A stretch of DNA of 12,314 nucleotides from the NCBI GenBank assembly GCA_910589195.1, contig CAJUTC010000065.1:1-12314 (forward strand). Direction: 5' to 3'. Every line of letters starts with the position of its first letter. Position 1 is the stretch's first letter. The DNA is from an uncultured Lachnospiraceae bacterium (GTDB lineage: Bacteria; Bacillota; Clostridia; Lachnospirales; Lachnospiraceae). Positions 7,054 through 12,314 of the stretch are shown here, piece by piece. A model generated the notes under the pieces. That model did not search any database and was not told the origin of the DNA. It was given only the letters and a program-made list of their open reading frames with translations. The translations under genes were made by a program, and so were the position numbers.

Positions 7054-7097
7054 AACCCCCTTCATTCATGGTGGCGCCCCAGCGGGGCATGGGGGTT
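7054..7097 (+). repeat. 44-base dispersed hairpin repeat, copy B
   Basis: The partner of 4992-5035, in the opposite orientation. Here both stems are fully Watson-Crick: outer AACCCCC (7054-7060) with GGGGGTT (7091-7097), and inner GCCCC (7076-7080) with GGGGC (7084-7088) around an AGC loop. The same pairings hold in copy A through G-U pairs, so the differences preserve the fold. It lies 63 bases after the dipeptidase stop and ahead of the cysK promoter. Another possible stem, GCGCAG/CTGCGC, precedes it at 6999-7032. Confidence 0.85.
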
Positions 7098-7164
7098 ACT
7101 GCTTAAGTAGCGAATTTTCGCTGTAGATTTAGGAATACGCGGCCACATTATTTCAATAATAGGA

Positions 7165-7193
7165 TTGACAAAAACATGATTTCAGATTATAAT
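7165..7193 (+). promoter_or_regulatory. Fully consensus sigma-A promoter of cysK
   Basis: TTGACA at 7165-7170 and TATAAT at 7188-7193, with exactly 17 bases between, match the housekeeping consensus at all 12 positions. Start of transcription is predicted near 7200, giving a leader of about 79 bases. A promoter this strong normally needs a repressor, and a dyad sits directly on the start site. Confidence 0.88.
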
Positions 7194-7201
7194 CCCGATA
7201 A

Positions 7202-7220
7202 ACCAACTAATTAAGTAGGT
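7202..7220. promoter_or_regulatory. Dyad operator at the cysK start site (Rrf2/CymR-like)
   Basis: ACCAACTAATTAAGTAGGT is a near-perfect palindrome: ACC-x-ACT and AGT-x-GGT around AATTA. It covers about +2 to +20 of the predicted transcript. The form resembles sites of Rrf2-family regulators such as CymR and IscR, which repress cysteine synthesis genes in Firmicutes; that identification is from memory of the general motif shape. GTAG is repeated three times at 7215-7226, overlapping the right arm, and a leader stem ACCTGC/GCAGGT follows at 7228-7258. Confidence 0.5.
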
Positions 7221-7278
7221 AGGTAGAACCTGCTTTGGATTCATTATCTGAGGCAGGTGCTGGAAGGGAGAATGGAAT

Positions 7279-8208
7279 ATGGGAAAGATTTATACTTCAG
7301 CGGATCAATTAATTGGGGGAACTCCCCTGCTTGAGCTTAAGAATATTGAGAAAGAAGAGGGGCTTTTTGCAAGGATTCTGGCAAAACTGGAGTATTTGAA
7401 TCCTGCAGGCTCTGTAAAAGACCGGATTGCAAAGGCAATGATTGATGACGCAGAGAAAAAGGGTCTTCTAAAGGAAGGATCCGTTATTATTGAACCCACC
7501 TCCGGAAACACCGGGATTGGCCTGGCTTCTGTGGCAGCGGCCCGGGGATATCAGATAATTATCGTAATGCCAGAAACCATGAGTGTAGAGCGGCGTCAGT
7601 TAATGAAGGCATATGGGGCACATCTGGTTCTGACAAAAGGCGATGAGGGCATGAAGGGCGCGATTGCGAAAGCAGAAGAATTGGCAAAGGAAATACCAGG
7701 AAGCTTTATTCCGGGGCAATTTAGTAACCCTGCCAATCCGGCGGCACATCAGGCAGCCACAGGGCCGGAAATCTGGGCGGATACAGAGGGCAAGGTGGAT
7801 CTTTTTGTTGCCGGAGTTGGCACCGGAGGAACCATAACTGGCGTAGGGCGGTATTTAAAGAGTCAAAATCCGAACATCAAAGTGGTTGCCGTAGAACCGG
7901 CAGGCTCCCCCGTATTAAGCAAAGGAACGGCAGGTACCCATAAGATCCAGGGAATCGGCGCCGGCTTCCTGCCAGATGTGCTGGATACAAACGTTTATGA
8001 TGAAATTATAACAGTAGAAAATGAAGACGCGTTTGCGGCCGGGAAAGAGATGGGAAGGCGGGAAGGTGTTTTAGTGGGAATATCTTCAGGCGCTGCCATA
8101 TGGGCGGCTATTTCGTTAGCAAAGCGTCCGGAAAATCAAAATAAGACCATCGTTGTCCTTCTTCCGGATACTGGAGATCGGTATTTATCCACGCCCTTAT
8201 TCCAGTAA
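7279..8208 (+). CDS. cysK: Cysteine synthase (O-acetylserine sulfhydrylase A)
   Basis: A 309-residue cytoplasmic PLP enzyme that makes L-cysteine from O-acetyl-L-serine and sulfide. The PLP lysine is K47 in NPAGSVKDR. The substrate-binding loop is TSGNTG (74-79), and the phosphate-binding loop is GTGGT (181-185). The GIGAGFLP stretch (225-232) is characteristic of CysK, and S269/S270 of GISSGAA is the pyridine-nitrogen site. Length is normal and there is no extra regulatory domain, so it is not a cystathionine beta-synthase. AAGGGAG at 7264-7270 lies eight bases before the ATG. It is a single-gene unit with its own strong promoter and probable repressor site. CysM-type specificity is the minor alternative. 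Confidence 0.95.
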   Translation: MGKIYTSADQLIGGTPLLELKNIEKEEGLFARILAKLEYLNPAGSVKDRIAKAMIDDAEKKGLLKEGSVIIEPTSGNTGIGLASVAAARGYQIIIVMPETMSVERRQLMKAYGAHLVLTKGDEGMKGAIAKAEELAKEIPGSFIPGQFSNPANPAAHQAATGPEIWADTEGKVDLFVAGVGTGGTITGVGRYLKSQNPNIKVVAVEPAGSPVLSKGTAGTHKIQGIGAGFLPDVLDTNVYDEIITVENEDAFAAGKEMGRREGVLVGISSGAAIWAAISLAKRPENQNKTIVVLLPDTGDRYLSTPLFQ

Positions 8209-8255
8209 ATAGTGGTCTGTGTCAATAGTTAAGCAAATGCTGGCCATATACGCTC

Positions 8256-8273
8256 AGGCAAAATTCTTTGCCT
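8256..8273. terminator. Candidate terminator hairpin between cysK and the convergent lysR gene
   Basis: AGGCAAA (8256-8262) and TTTGCCT (8267-8273) form a perfect seven-base-pair stem with loop ATTC, 48 bases after the cysK stop. Only AATTTCC follows, so the T run is poor. A second T-rich site is CTTCTTTTTTC at 8337-8347, with a weak AGAAG partner at 8305. The 8209-8439 gap between two converging genes holds nothing else I can support. Confidence 0.4.
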
Positions 8274-8439
8274 AATTTCCTGCTGGGCTGTGTTCTCAAG
8301 GTATAGAAGGAAACGTATCCCTTATTCGCAGCCTGGCTTCTTTTTTCGTACCAATCTAAATTTCCATGAATTGAAATTCTCATGAACCGTGATCCGATTT
8401 TCTGTTCTGCCTAAAAGTAAGGTTTCAACATGTGCTGCT

Positions 8440-9333
8440 TTATGGGAAATACTGCAAAATCCGTTCCCGCAGATGATGCTCTGGCTGGTTCATTACCCAG
8501 TTTTTCCGTTTCACAAATGCGTTTAACCGATATAGAGGTGGATCCATTGAGTAATAAGCGATATGCTCCCGATTAATGGCGCAGGATTCGCCGATTAAGG
8601 CAACGCCGATCCCCATGGCTACCATACTCCGGGAAGCGATAATACTGTTGGTTTCGCAGACAGTGCTAAGCATAATCTGTGCTGATTCAATAATCTGATC
8701 GGTAAGAACCCGCAGAGTGGATCCTTTTTTAGACAGCAGAATATTATCCTCACTGAAATGTTCCGTTAAATCGGAAATGGTAATGGGCCGATTCGGATTT
8801 TTGGAATAATATGGATGGCTTTTTGGGATCGCCCAGTAAACTTCTTCCCGGCGCAAAATATCCACCTGGTTTGCGCTGAAAGGCAAAATGCCGTTTAATG
8901 CCATAATTCCGCAGTCAATATTTTCTTCCAAAATCATTTTTGTCAGGGATGGAACATTGGTTTCTGAGATTTCCAGAGTGACATCAGGAAAACTGGACTT
9001 AAATGGCGGAATGATTTCCGTAAGCATAGTTAAGGCGAACTGAGATGTAATGCCTATGGTAATATGTCCCCGGTTGTCAATACTTTGAATATTTCGGTAC
9101 AAGTGATCTTTAATATGAAGCACTTCTTCGGCAGCCGCTACATAAAGCTGCCCGGCAGGAGTTAGGGAAAGACTGCCTTTACTTCGGAAAAACAAGGGCG
9201 TGCCGAGTTCGCTTTCCAGTTTCGATAAGTACTGGCTTAAGGAGGACTGGGATACAAACAGTTCCTCAGCAGCTTTTGTCATATTCTTTTTTCTGGCAAT
9301 GGCAAGTATGTAGGCTAAATATTTGGTATCCAA
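8440..9333 (-). CDS. LysR-family transcriptional regulator, divergent from garD
   Basis: A 297-residue LysR-type regulator, normal size. The winged helix-turn-helix is N-terminal: M18-TKAAEELFVSQSSLSQYLSKLE to residue 40, then ELGTPLFFR and LTPAG. The effector-binding domain (about 90-297) begins at GHITIGITSQFA and has the usual two-lobed periplasmic-binding-like pattern. The start is a TTG at 9333-9331: AGGAGG (9345-9340 on this strand) is six bases upstream, and no in-frame ATG fits better. It is transcribed away from garD across a 273-base gap containing dyads. The classical LysR arrangement makes garD its likely target, with galactarate, glucarate or their keto-deoxy product as likely inducer. 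The ligand is inference. Confidence 0.93.
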   Translation of the reverse strand: MDTKYLAYILAIARKKNMTKAAEELFVSQSSLSQYLSKLESELGTPLFFRSKGSLSLTPAGQLYVAAAEEVLHIKDHLYRNIQSIDNRGHITIGITSQFALTMLTEIIPPFKSSFPDVTLEISETNVPSLTKMILEENIDCGIMALNGILPFSANQVDILRREEVYWAIPKSHPYYSKNPNRPITISDLTEHFSEDNILLSKKGSTLRVLTDQIIESAQIMLSTVCETNSIIASRSMVAMGIGVALIGESCAINREHIAYYSMDPPLYRLNAFVKRKNWVMNQPEHHLRERILQYFP

Positions 9334-9366
9334 GATATGCCTCCTGATGAAAGGGAAAGGAAACAG

Positions 9367-9423
9367 TAATGGTAATGATGAGAGTGAGGGGTGTCAAAAT
9401 ACCCGTTCACATTACTATCATTA
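9367..9423. promoter_or_regulatory. Nested imperfect inverted repeat upstream of the lysR gene
   Basis: TAATG-GTAATG on the left (9367-9377) is mirrored by CATTAC-TATCATTA on the right (9410-9423). Inside are GTGA/TCAC (9384-9387, 9407-9410) and GGGT/ACCC (9389-9392, 9401-9404). The centres are offset by one to three bases, so this is an imperfect, interrupted dyad. It surrounds the predicted -35 of the lysR promoter, the expected place for autoregulation by a LysR protein, which usually represses its own gene. Confidence 0.4.
9369..9397 (-). promoter_or_regulatory. Predicted promoter of the garD-divergent lysR gene
   Basis: On the minus strand TTGACA (9397-9392) and TACCAT (9374-9369) are separated by 17 bases, with a predicted start near 9362 and a leader of about 29 bases to the TTG codon at 9333. 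The -35 is perfect and the -10 matches four of six. Confidence 0.55.
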
Positions 9424-9445
9424 TAACAAACCTGGCCGGTAAGTA

Positions 9446-9464
9446 CTCTTAAAAAAAATTAGAG
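9446..9464. promoter_or_regulatory. LysR-type T-N11-A box upstream of garD
   Basis: CTCT and AGAG flank 11 A/T-rich bases, giving the T-N11-A interrupted dyad of LysR recognition sites (T at 9449, A at 9461). Its centre lies about 64 bases before the predicted garD start, the position where LysR activators commonly bind. Low sequence complexity in the middle limits confidence. Confidence 0.45.
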
Positions 9465-9483
9465 AAATAGAAATTCTATTAAT

Positions 9484-9512
9484 TTTACTTATATTAAAAA
9501 ATGTAGTATACT
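9484..9512 (+). promoter_or_regulatory. Promoter of garD
   Basis: TTTACT at 9484-9489 and TATACT at 9507-9512 are 17 bases apart: -10 five of six, -35 four of six. Such a weak -35 fits an activated promoter. Start predicted near 9519. The block ATTAATTTTACTTA (9478-9491) recurs with one mismatch at the promoter of the third gudD. Confidence 0.65.
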
Positions 9513-9520
9513 GCTTATAA

Positions 9521-9535
9521 CGAAAGCGTTTCCGG
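9521..9535. promoter_or_regulatory. cre-like catabolite repression site in the garD leader
   Basis: CGAAAGCGTTTCCGG contains the pseudo-palindromic core GAAAGCGTTTC, very close to the Firmicute CcpA cre consensus TGAAARCGYTTNCA. It sits at about +2 to +16 of the garD transcript, where CcpA would block elongation or initiation. Another LacI-family regulator could use the same form of site. Confidence 0.6.
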
Positions 9536-9606
9536 AAATTTTTCTGTAAGAATTTGCGGCACGTAGATTTTGGGAAATGCTCATTAAAAAGAAGGAGGAA
9601 CCCACC

Positions 9607-11124
9607 TTGAAAGCACCTATGTTTGTAAAAATCAAAGAACAGGATAACGTGGCAATTGCCGTTCACGAGATTAAGCAGGGAACGGAAGTAATGGATGGCG
9701 TAATTGCCCGTCATGACATTCCGCAGGCTCATAAGATTGCCCTTTGTCATATTCCAAAGGATCAGCCGGTGATCCGATACGGTGTTGTATTAGGATACGC
9801 CATTGAAGACATACAAAAAGGAGATTGGATTAATGAATTTATGCTCCATCTTCCAACGCCGCCAGATGTAGATAATATGAAGTTTGCTACCAACCTGGTA
9901 ACGGATCTTCCAACCCCTCCCGTTACTACCTGGGAAGGCTATGTGAATCCTTGGGGCGGCCCGGCAGGCACCCGGAATATTTTAGGGATCAGCACGACAG
10001 TGCAGTGCGTAACAGGTGTTTTAAATGTAGCAGTGGAGAAAATGAGAAGAGAACTTTTGCCCAAGTATCCCAATGTGGATGCAATCGTTCCCATTAACCA
10101 TGCGTACGGCTGCGGCGTGGCCATTAACGCACCGGAAGCGAAAGTTCCCATCCGTGCCCTTAGGAATCTGTCCAAACATCCCAACTTTGGGGGACAGCTT
10201 ATGGTAGTAGGGCTAGGCTGTGAGAAATTTACGGTGGAAATGCTTTGTGAAGAGGCCGATATTACGCCGGAGAACGTGATCATCCTCCAGGAGAAAAAAG
10301 GATTTGAGGCCATGATCGATGCGTTGATGGAGATGGCAGAGAAGAAGCTTGCAATCTTAAATGAAAGAAAGCGGGAAACCCTTCCTTTGTCGGATTTGCT
10401 GATTGGAATGCAGTGTGGTGGAAGTGACGCGTTTTCCGGAGTAACAGCCAACCCTTCCGCAGGCTATGCGGCAGATATGCTGGTAAAAGGCGGGGCTACT
10501 GTAATGTTCTCCGAGGTTACGGAGGTACGTGACGGTGTTTATCTGTTAGGGGAACGCTGCGTAAATGAGGAAGTAGGTAAGAAGCTGGCTGCTGAGATGA
10601 AATGGTATGATAATTATCTGGACGCGGGGCAGGTGGACAGAAGCGCTAATCCAACTCCGGGAAATAAAAAGGGCGGTCTTGCCAATATCGTAGAGAAGGC
10701 TATGGGTTCCATTGCAAAGTCCGGCACTTCTCCTATTGTGGAAGTGCTGTCACCAGCAGAGAAGCCAAGCAAGAAGGGCTTGATCTATGCCGCGACTCCT
10801 GCAAGCGATATTGTCTGCGGCCCCTGCCAGCTAGCGTCCGGAATCGGGCTCCAGGTGTTTATGACTGGGCGCGGAACCCCTTACGGCCTGGCGATTGCAC
10901 CAGTTATCAAGGTATGTTCCCGCAACGAGATGAAGGAACAGTGGCCGGATTTAATTGATATCAACGCAGGCCCAGTGGCAACTGGGGAGGCTACCATAGC
11001 ACAGGTTGGCACCCAGCTATTTATGGAGATCATCGATGTGGCCAGCGGACGGAAGCAGAGTTTTGCGGAAAAATATAAGCTGCATAATGACCTGTGCATC
11101 TTTAATCCGGCGCCGATTACCTGA
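9607..11124 (+). CDS. garD: Galactarate dehydratase
   Basis: A 505-residue cytoplasmic enzyme of the UxaA/GarD family that dehydrates galactarate (mucate) to 5-keto-4-deoxy-D-glucarate (EC 4.2.1.42), the same product GudD makes. An N-terminal SAF domain (about 6-85, with NVAIAV and IPQAHKIAL) is followed by the main domain from GYVNPWGGPAGTRN. Blocks nearly identical to remembered E. coli GarD are NHAYGCGVAINAP (164-176), QCGGSDAFSGVTANP (269-283), DRSANPTPGNKKGG (344-357) and the tail FNPAPIT. These distinguish it from altronate dehydratase. The start is TTG at 9607, eight bases after AAGGAGG (9592-9598); an upstream ATG at 9577 has no ribosome site, and ATG 9619 is too far from it. The last eight bases overlap the converging lysR gene. 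Confidence 0.94.
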   Translation: MKAPMFVKIKEQDNVAIAVHEIKQGTEVMDGVIARHDIPQAHKIALCHIPKDQPVIRYGVVLGYAIEDIQKGDWINEFMLHLPTPPDVDNMKFATNLVTDLPTPPVTTWEGYVNPWGGPAGTRNILGISTTVQCVTGVLNVAVEKMRRELLPKYPNVDAIVPINHAYGCGVAINAPEAKVPIRALRNLSKHPNFGGQLMVVGLGCEKFTVEMLCEEADITPENVIILQEKKGFEAMIDALMEMAEKKLAILNERKRETLPLSDLLIGMQCGGSDAFSGVTANPSAGYAADMLVKGGATVMFSEVTEVRDGVYLLGERCVNEEVGKKLAAEMKWYDNYLDAGQVDRSANPTPGNKKGGLANIVEKAMGSIAKSGTSPIVEVLSPAEKPSKKGLIYAATPASDIVCGPCQLASGIGLQVFMTGRGTPYGLAIAPVIKVCSRNEMKEQWPDLIDINAGPVATGEATIAQVGTQLFMEIIDVASGRKQSFAEKYKLHNDLCIFNPAPIT

Positions 11125-12049
11125 TGTTTTGATGGTTTTCAAGGGCTGTCTGGTGATAATACTGGATTGCCAGTTGGATGAACGCAGAGGCAGCTTTTGT
11201 TAAATAGTGCCCCTTTTTGTAAGTGGCGCATAGTTCCCAGAAAGGGCGGGAAGGAAGGTGGAAATAAGCCACATCCTCCTGCTCTTTCGCGTAGTTGTGG
11301 GAGATTAAGGAACAGGCCATCCTGTTTTTTACCATATTGCAGAGAGTAATATTGCTAGAGGTTTCGAATAAGATTCTGGGGGCAAACCCAGCTTCCTTAA
11401 AAAGCGGATCAATTACACGTCTAAGTGTAGAATCTTTAAACATCAGCACAAAAAGCTCTTCTTTAAAAGCGGATAAATCTGCCTGCGCAAAGGGCTGTCC
11501 CGGAGGATTTGCGTGGGCAGCCAAAGGATGGCATCGGGGAACGGCTAAAAGGATGCTTTCATAATAAATGTGGACATATTCGTTGTTAGTTTTATCCGAT
11601 TCGGACAGCGTGACAAAACCCAGATCCAGATATCCGTTGGAAATCATAGAAAGCTGTTTTCTGGTACTGAATTCTTGTGGTTCAATGGTGATGTTTGGAA
11701 ATTTTTGGTAGAATTTAGGGTAAACATTCATCAGCATACGGATACCCCGTTCTGGCGTCAGTCCTACGGATAAACTCCCTACCCGATTGTCAGCCAAGTC
11801 ATTTAAAATGTCATAAGCTTCCTGTTTCAGCAAGAGGATTTTTCTGGCATAGGTTACGTAGACCTTCCCTGCTTCTGTCAGGCGAAGGTCATTTTTGCCT
11901 CTGTGGAAAAGCTGGAGGCCCAGTTCCCCTTCCAGTTTTAAAAGCTGCTGGTTTAAGCCGGATTGTGAAATAAAGAGCTGCTGGGCGGCCCGGGTAATAC
12001 TGCCTTCTTCCGCGATTTTTATGATATATTCTAACTGCTTTAGCTCCAT
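11117..12049 (-). CDS. LysR-family transcriptional regulator, divergent from the third gudD
   Basis: A 310-residue LysR-type regulator. The helix-turn-helix is at about 17-40 (SITRAAQQLFISQSGLNQQLLKLE), then ELGLQLFHRG and LTEAGK. The effector domain begins near GSLSVGLTPERG. It is clearly a different subfamily from the regulator at 8440-9333 (for example PRCHPLA and a distinct C-terminal half), not a recent duplicate. The frame is open to an ATG at 12067, but GAGGGA six bases before the ATG at 12049 and the canonical MELKQLEYI start favour 12049. It converges on garD with an eight-base overlap of the two 3' ends and diverges from gudD copy 3 across about 190 bases, making that gene its probable target. 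Confidence 0.92.
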   Translation of the reverse strand: MELKQLEYIIKIAEEGSITRAAQQLFISQSGLNQQLLKLEGELGLQLFHRGKNDLRLTEAGKVYVTYARKILLLKQEAYDILNDLADNRVGSLSVGLTPERGIRMLMNVYPKFYQKFPNITIEPQEFSTRKQLSMISNGYLDLGFVTLSESDKTNNEYVHIYYESILLAVPRCHPLAAHANPPGQPFAQADLSAFKEELFVLMFKDSTLRRVIDPLFKEAGFAPRILFETSSNITLCNMVKNRMACSLISHNYAKEQEDVAYFHLPSRPFWELCATYKKGHYLTKAASAFIQLAIQYYHQTALENHQNIR

Positions 12050-12112
12050 CAGGATCCCTCTTAACATTATTGTTTACGGATTGTTTCTGGCAACACCTAT
12101 TTTATAAATAAG

Positions 12113-12136
12113 TTTTTCTTAGCCATAAAAGAAAAA
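12113..12136. promoter_or_regulatory. Dyad operator upstream of gudD copy 3
   Basis: TTTTTCTT (12113-12120) and AAGAAAAA (12129-12136) form a perfect eight-base inverted repeat with an eight-base gap. Its centre is about 55 bases before the predicted start of the gudD copy 3 transcript, in the usual zone for LysR activators. The order AAGT, TCTTA, AGAAA resembles the site before garD. Confidence 0.45.
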
Positions 12137-12144
12137 TTATTAAT

Positions 12145-12173
12145 TTGACTTAGTACTATTAATTTTATACAAT
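12145..12173 (+). promoter_or_regulatory. Promoter of gudD copy 3
   Basis: TTGACT (12145-12150) and TACAAT (12168-12173) are each five of six to consensus with a 17-base spacer. Start predicted near 12180, giving a leader of about 59 bases. The -35 lies in ATTAATTTGACTTA (12139-12152), shared with the garD promoter. Confidence 0.7.
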
Positions 12174-12238
12174 AAAGGTAAGAAAAAGGCAAGCATAAAA
12201 TGCAAATGCCACGAAAAAATTGAATGGAGGGAATCCTT

Positions 12239-12314
12239 ATGTCACCAATTATTACAAAAATGGAAGTTTGGCCGGTAGCAGGAAAAGACTGTATGGAGCT
12301 GAACTTAAGCGGCG
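12239..12314 (+). CDS. gudD: D-glucarate dehydratase paralogue, 5' end only (gudD copy 3)
   Basis: Twenty-five codons are visible before the window ends: MSPIITKMEVWPVAGKD and on to LSG. They align residue for residue with the N-terminus of the complete gudD (PVVTKMQVIPVAGYD...LSG), which is the capping-domain start of the enolase fold. The ATG is supported by GGAGGG at 12226-12231, seven bases upstream, and by its own promoter. Substitutions such as Y20 to K and S22 to C relative to copy 2 (copy 2 numbering) show it is a diverged paralogue, not a recent copy. Active-site residues are outside the window, so it could be glucarate dehydratase or a GudX/idarate-type enzyme. Confidence 0.85.
   Translation, partial: MSPIITKMEVWPVAGKDCMELNLSG

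Noticed and set aside
9939..10451. Minus-strand open frame of 170 codons inside garD
   Set aside because: Entirely antisense to a strongly conserved enzyme; a codon-bias shadow.
12066..12093. Minus-strand TTGCCA with AATAAT (16 bases) as promoter of the second lysR
   Set aside because: The predicted start would fall at about 12059 and cut into the ribosome binding site at 12055-12060, so it would not give a well-translated message.

Overview
The window reads as a chromosomal segment of a low-to-moderate G+C anaerobic Firmicute, most like the Lachnospiraceae (clostridial cluster XIVa). The grounds are strong AGGAGG-type ribosome binding sites, TTG starts, consensus sigma-A promoters, rubrerythrin, and the protein styles. 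Genus and species cannot be fixed from the sequence alone.

Layout: (1) Bases 1-53 are the last codons of a glucarate dehydratase paralogue. (2) Bases 281-4885 form a plus-strand operon of a complete D-glucarate dehydratase (gudD) and a tripartite tricarboxylate transporter (tctB, tctA, tctC). A strong hairpin lies between tctA and tctC, and a clear intrinsic terminator at 5086-5131 ends the unit. (3) Bases 5295-8208 hold three apparently unrelated plus-strand genes: rubrerythrin, a secreted VanX/DdpX-type D-Ala-D-Ala dipeptidase, and cysteine synthase. (4) Bases 8440-12314 return to aldarate metabolism: a minus-strand LysR regulator, divergent galactarate dehydratase (garD), a second minus-strand LysR regulator overlapping garD tail to tail, and, divergent from that, the start of a third glucarate dehydratase paralogue running off the window.

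How it works together: GudD and GarD dehydrate glucarate and galactarate to the same product, 5-keto-4-deoxy-D-glucarate. The TTT system next to gudD is the obvious candidate importer of the aldaric acid. The two LysR regulators each sit divergently to a dehydratase gene. Their intergenic regions share a 14-base -35 block and similar interrupted dyads, suggesting one regulatory logic. A cre-like palindrome just after the garD start site suggests catabolite repression. The aldolase, reductase and kinase that complete the pathway are not in the window.

Other regulatory sites stand out: a PerR-like palindrome inside the rubrerythrin promoter, and a dyad over the start site of a fully consensus cysK promoter. 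A 44-base hairpin element occurs twice, its core in opposite orientations, at 4992-5035 and 7054-7097. No tRNA, rRNA, CRISPR array, transposase or phage gene was seen. The most novel-looking items are the repeated hairpin element, the aldarate-coupled TTT operon and the three-paralogue gudD arrangement.
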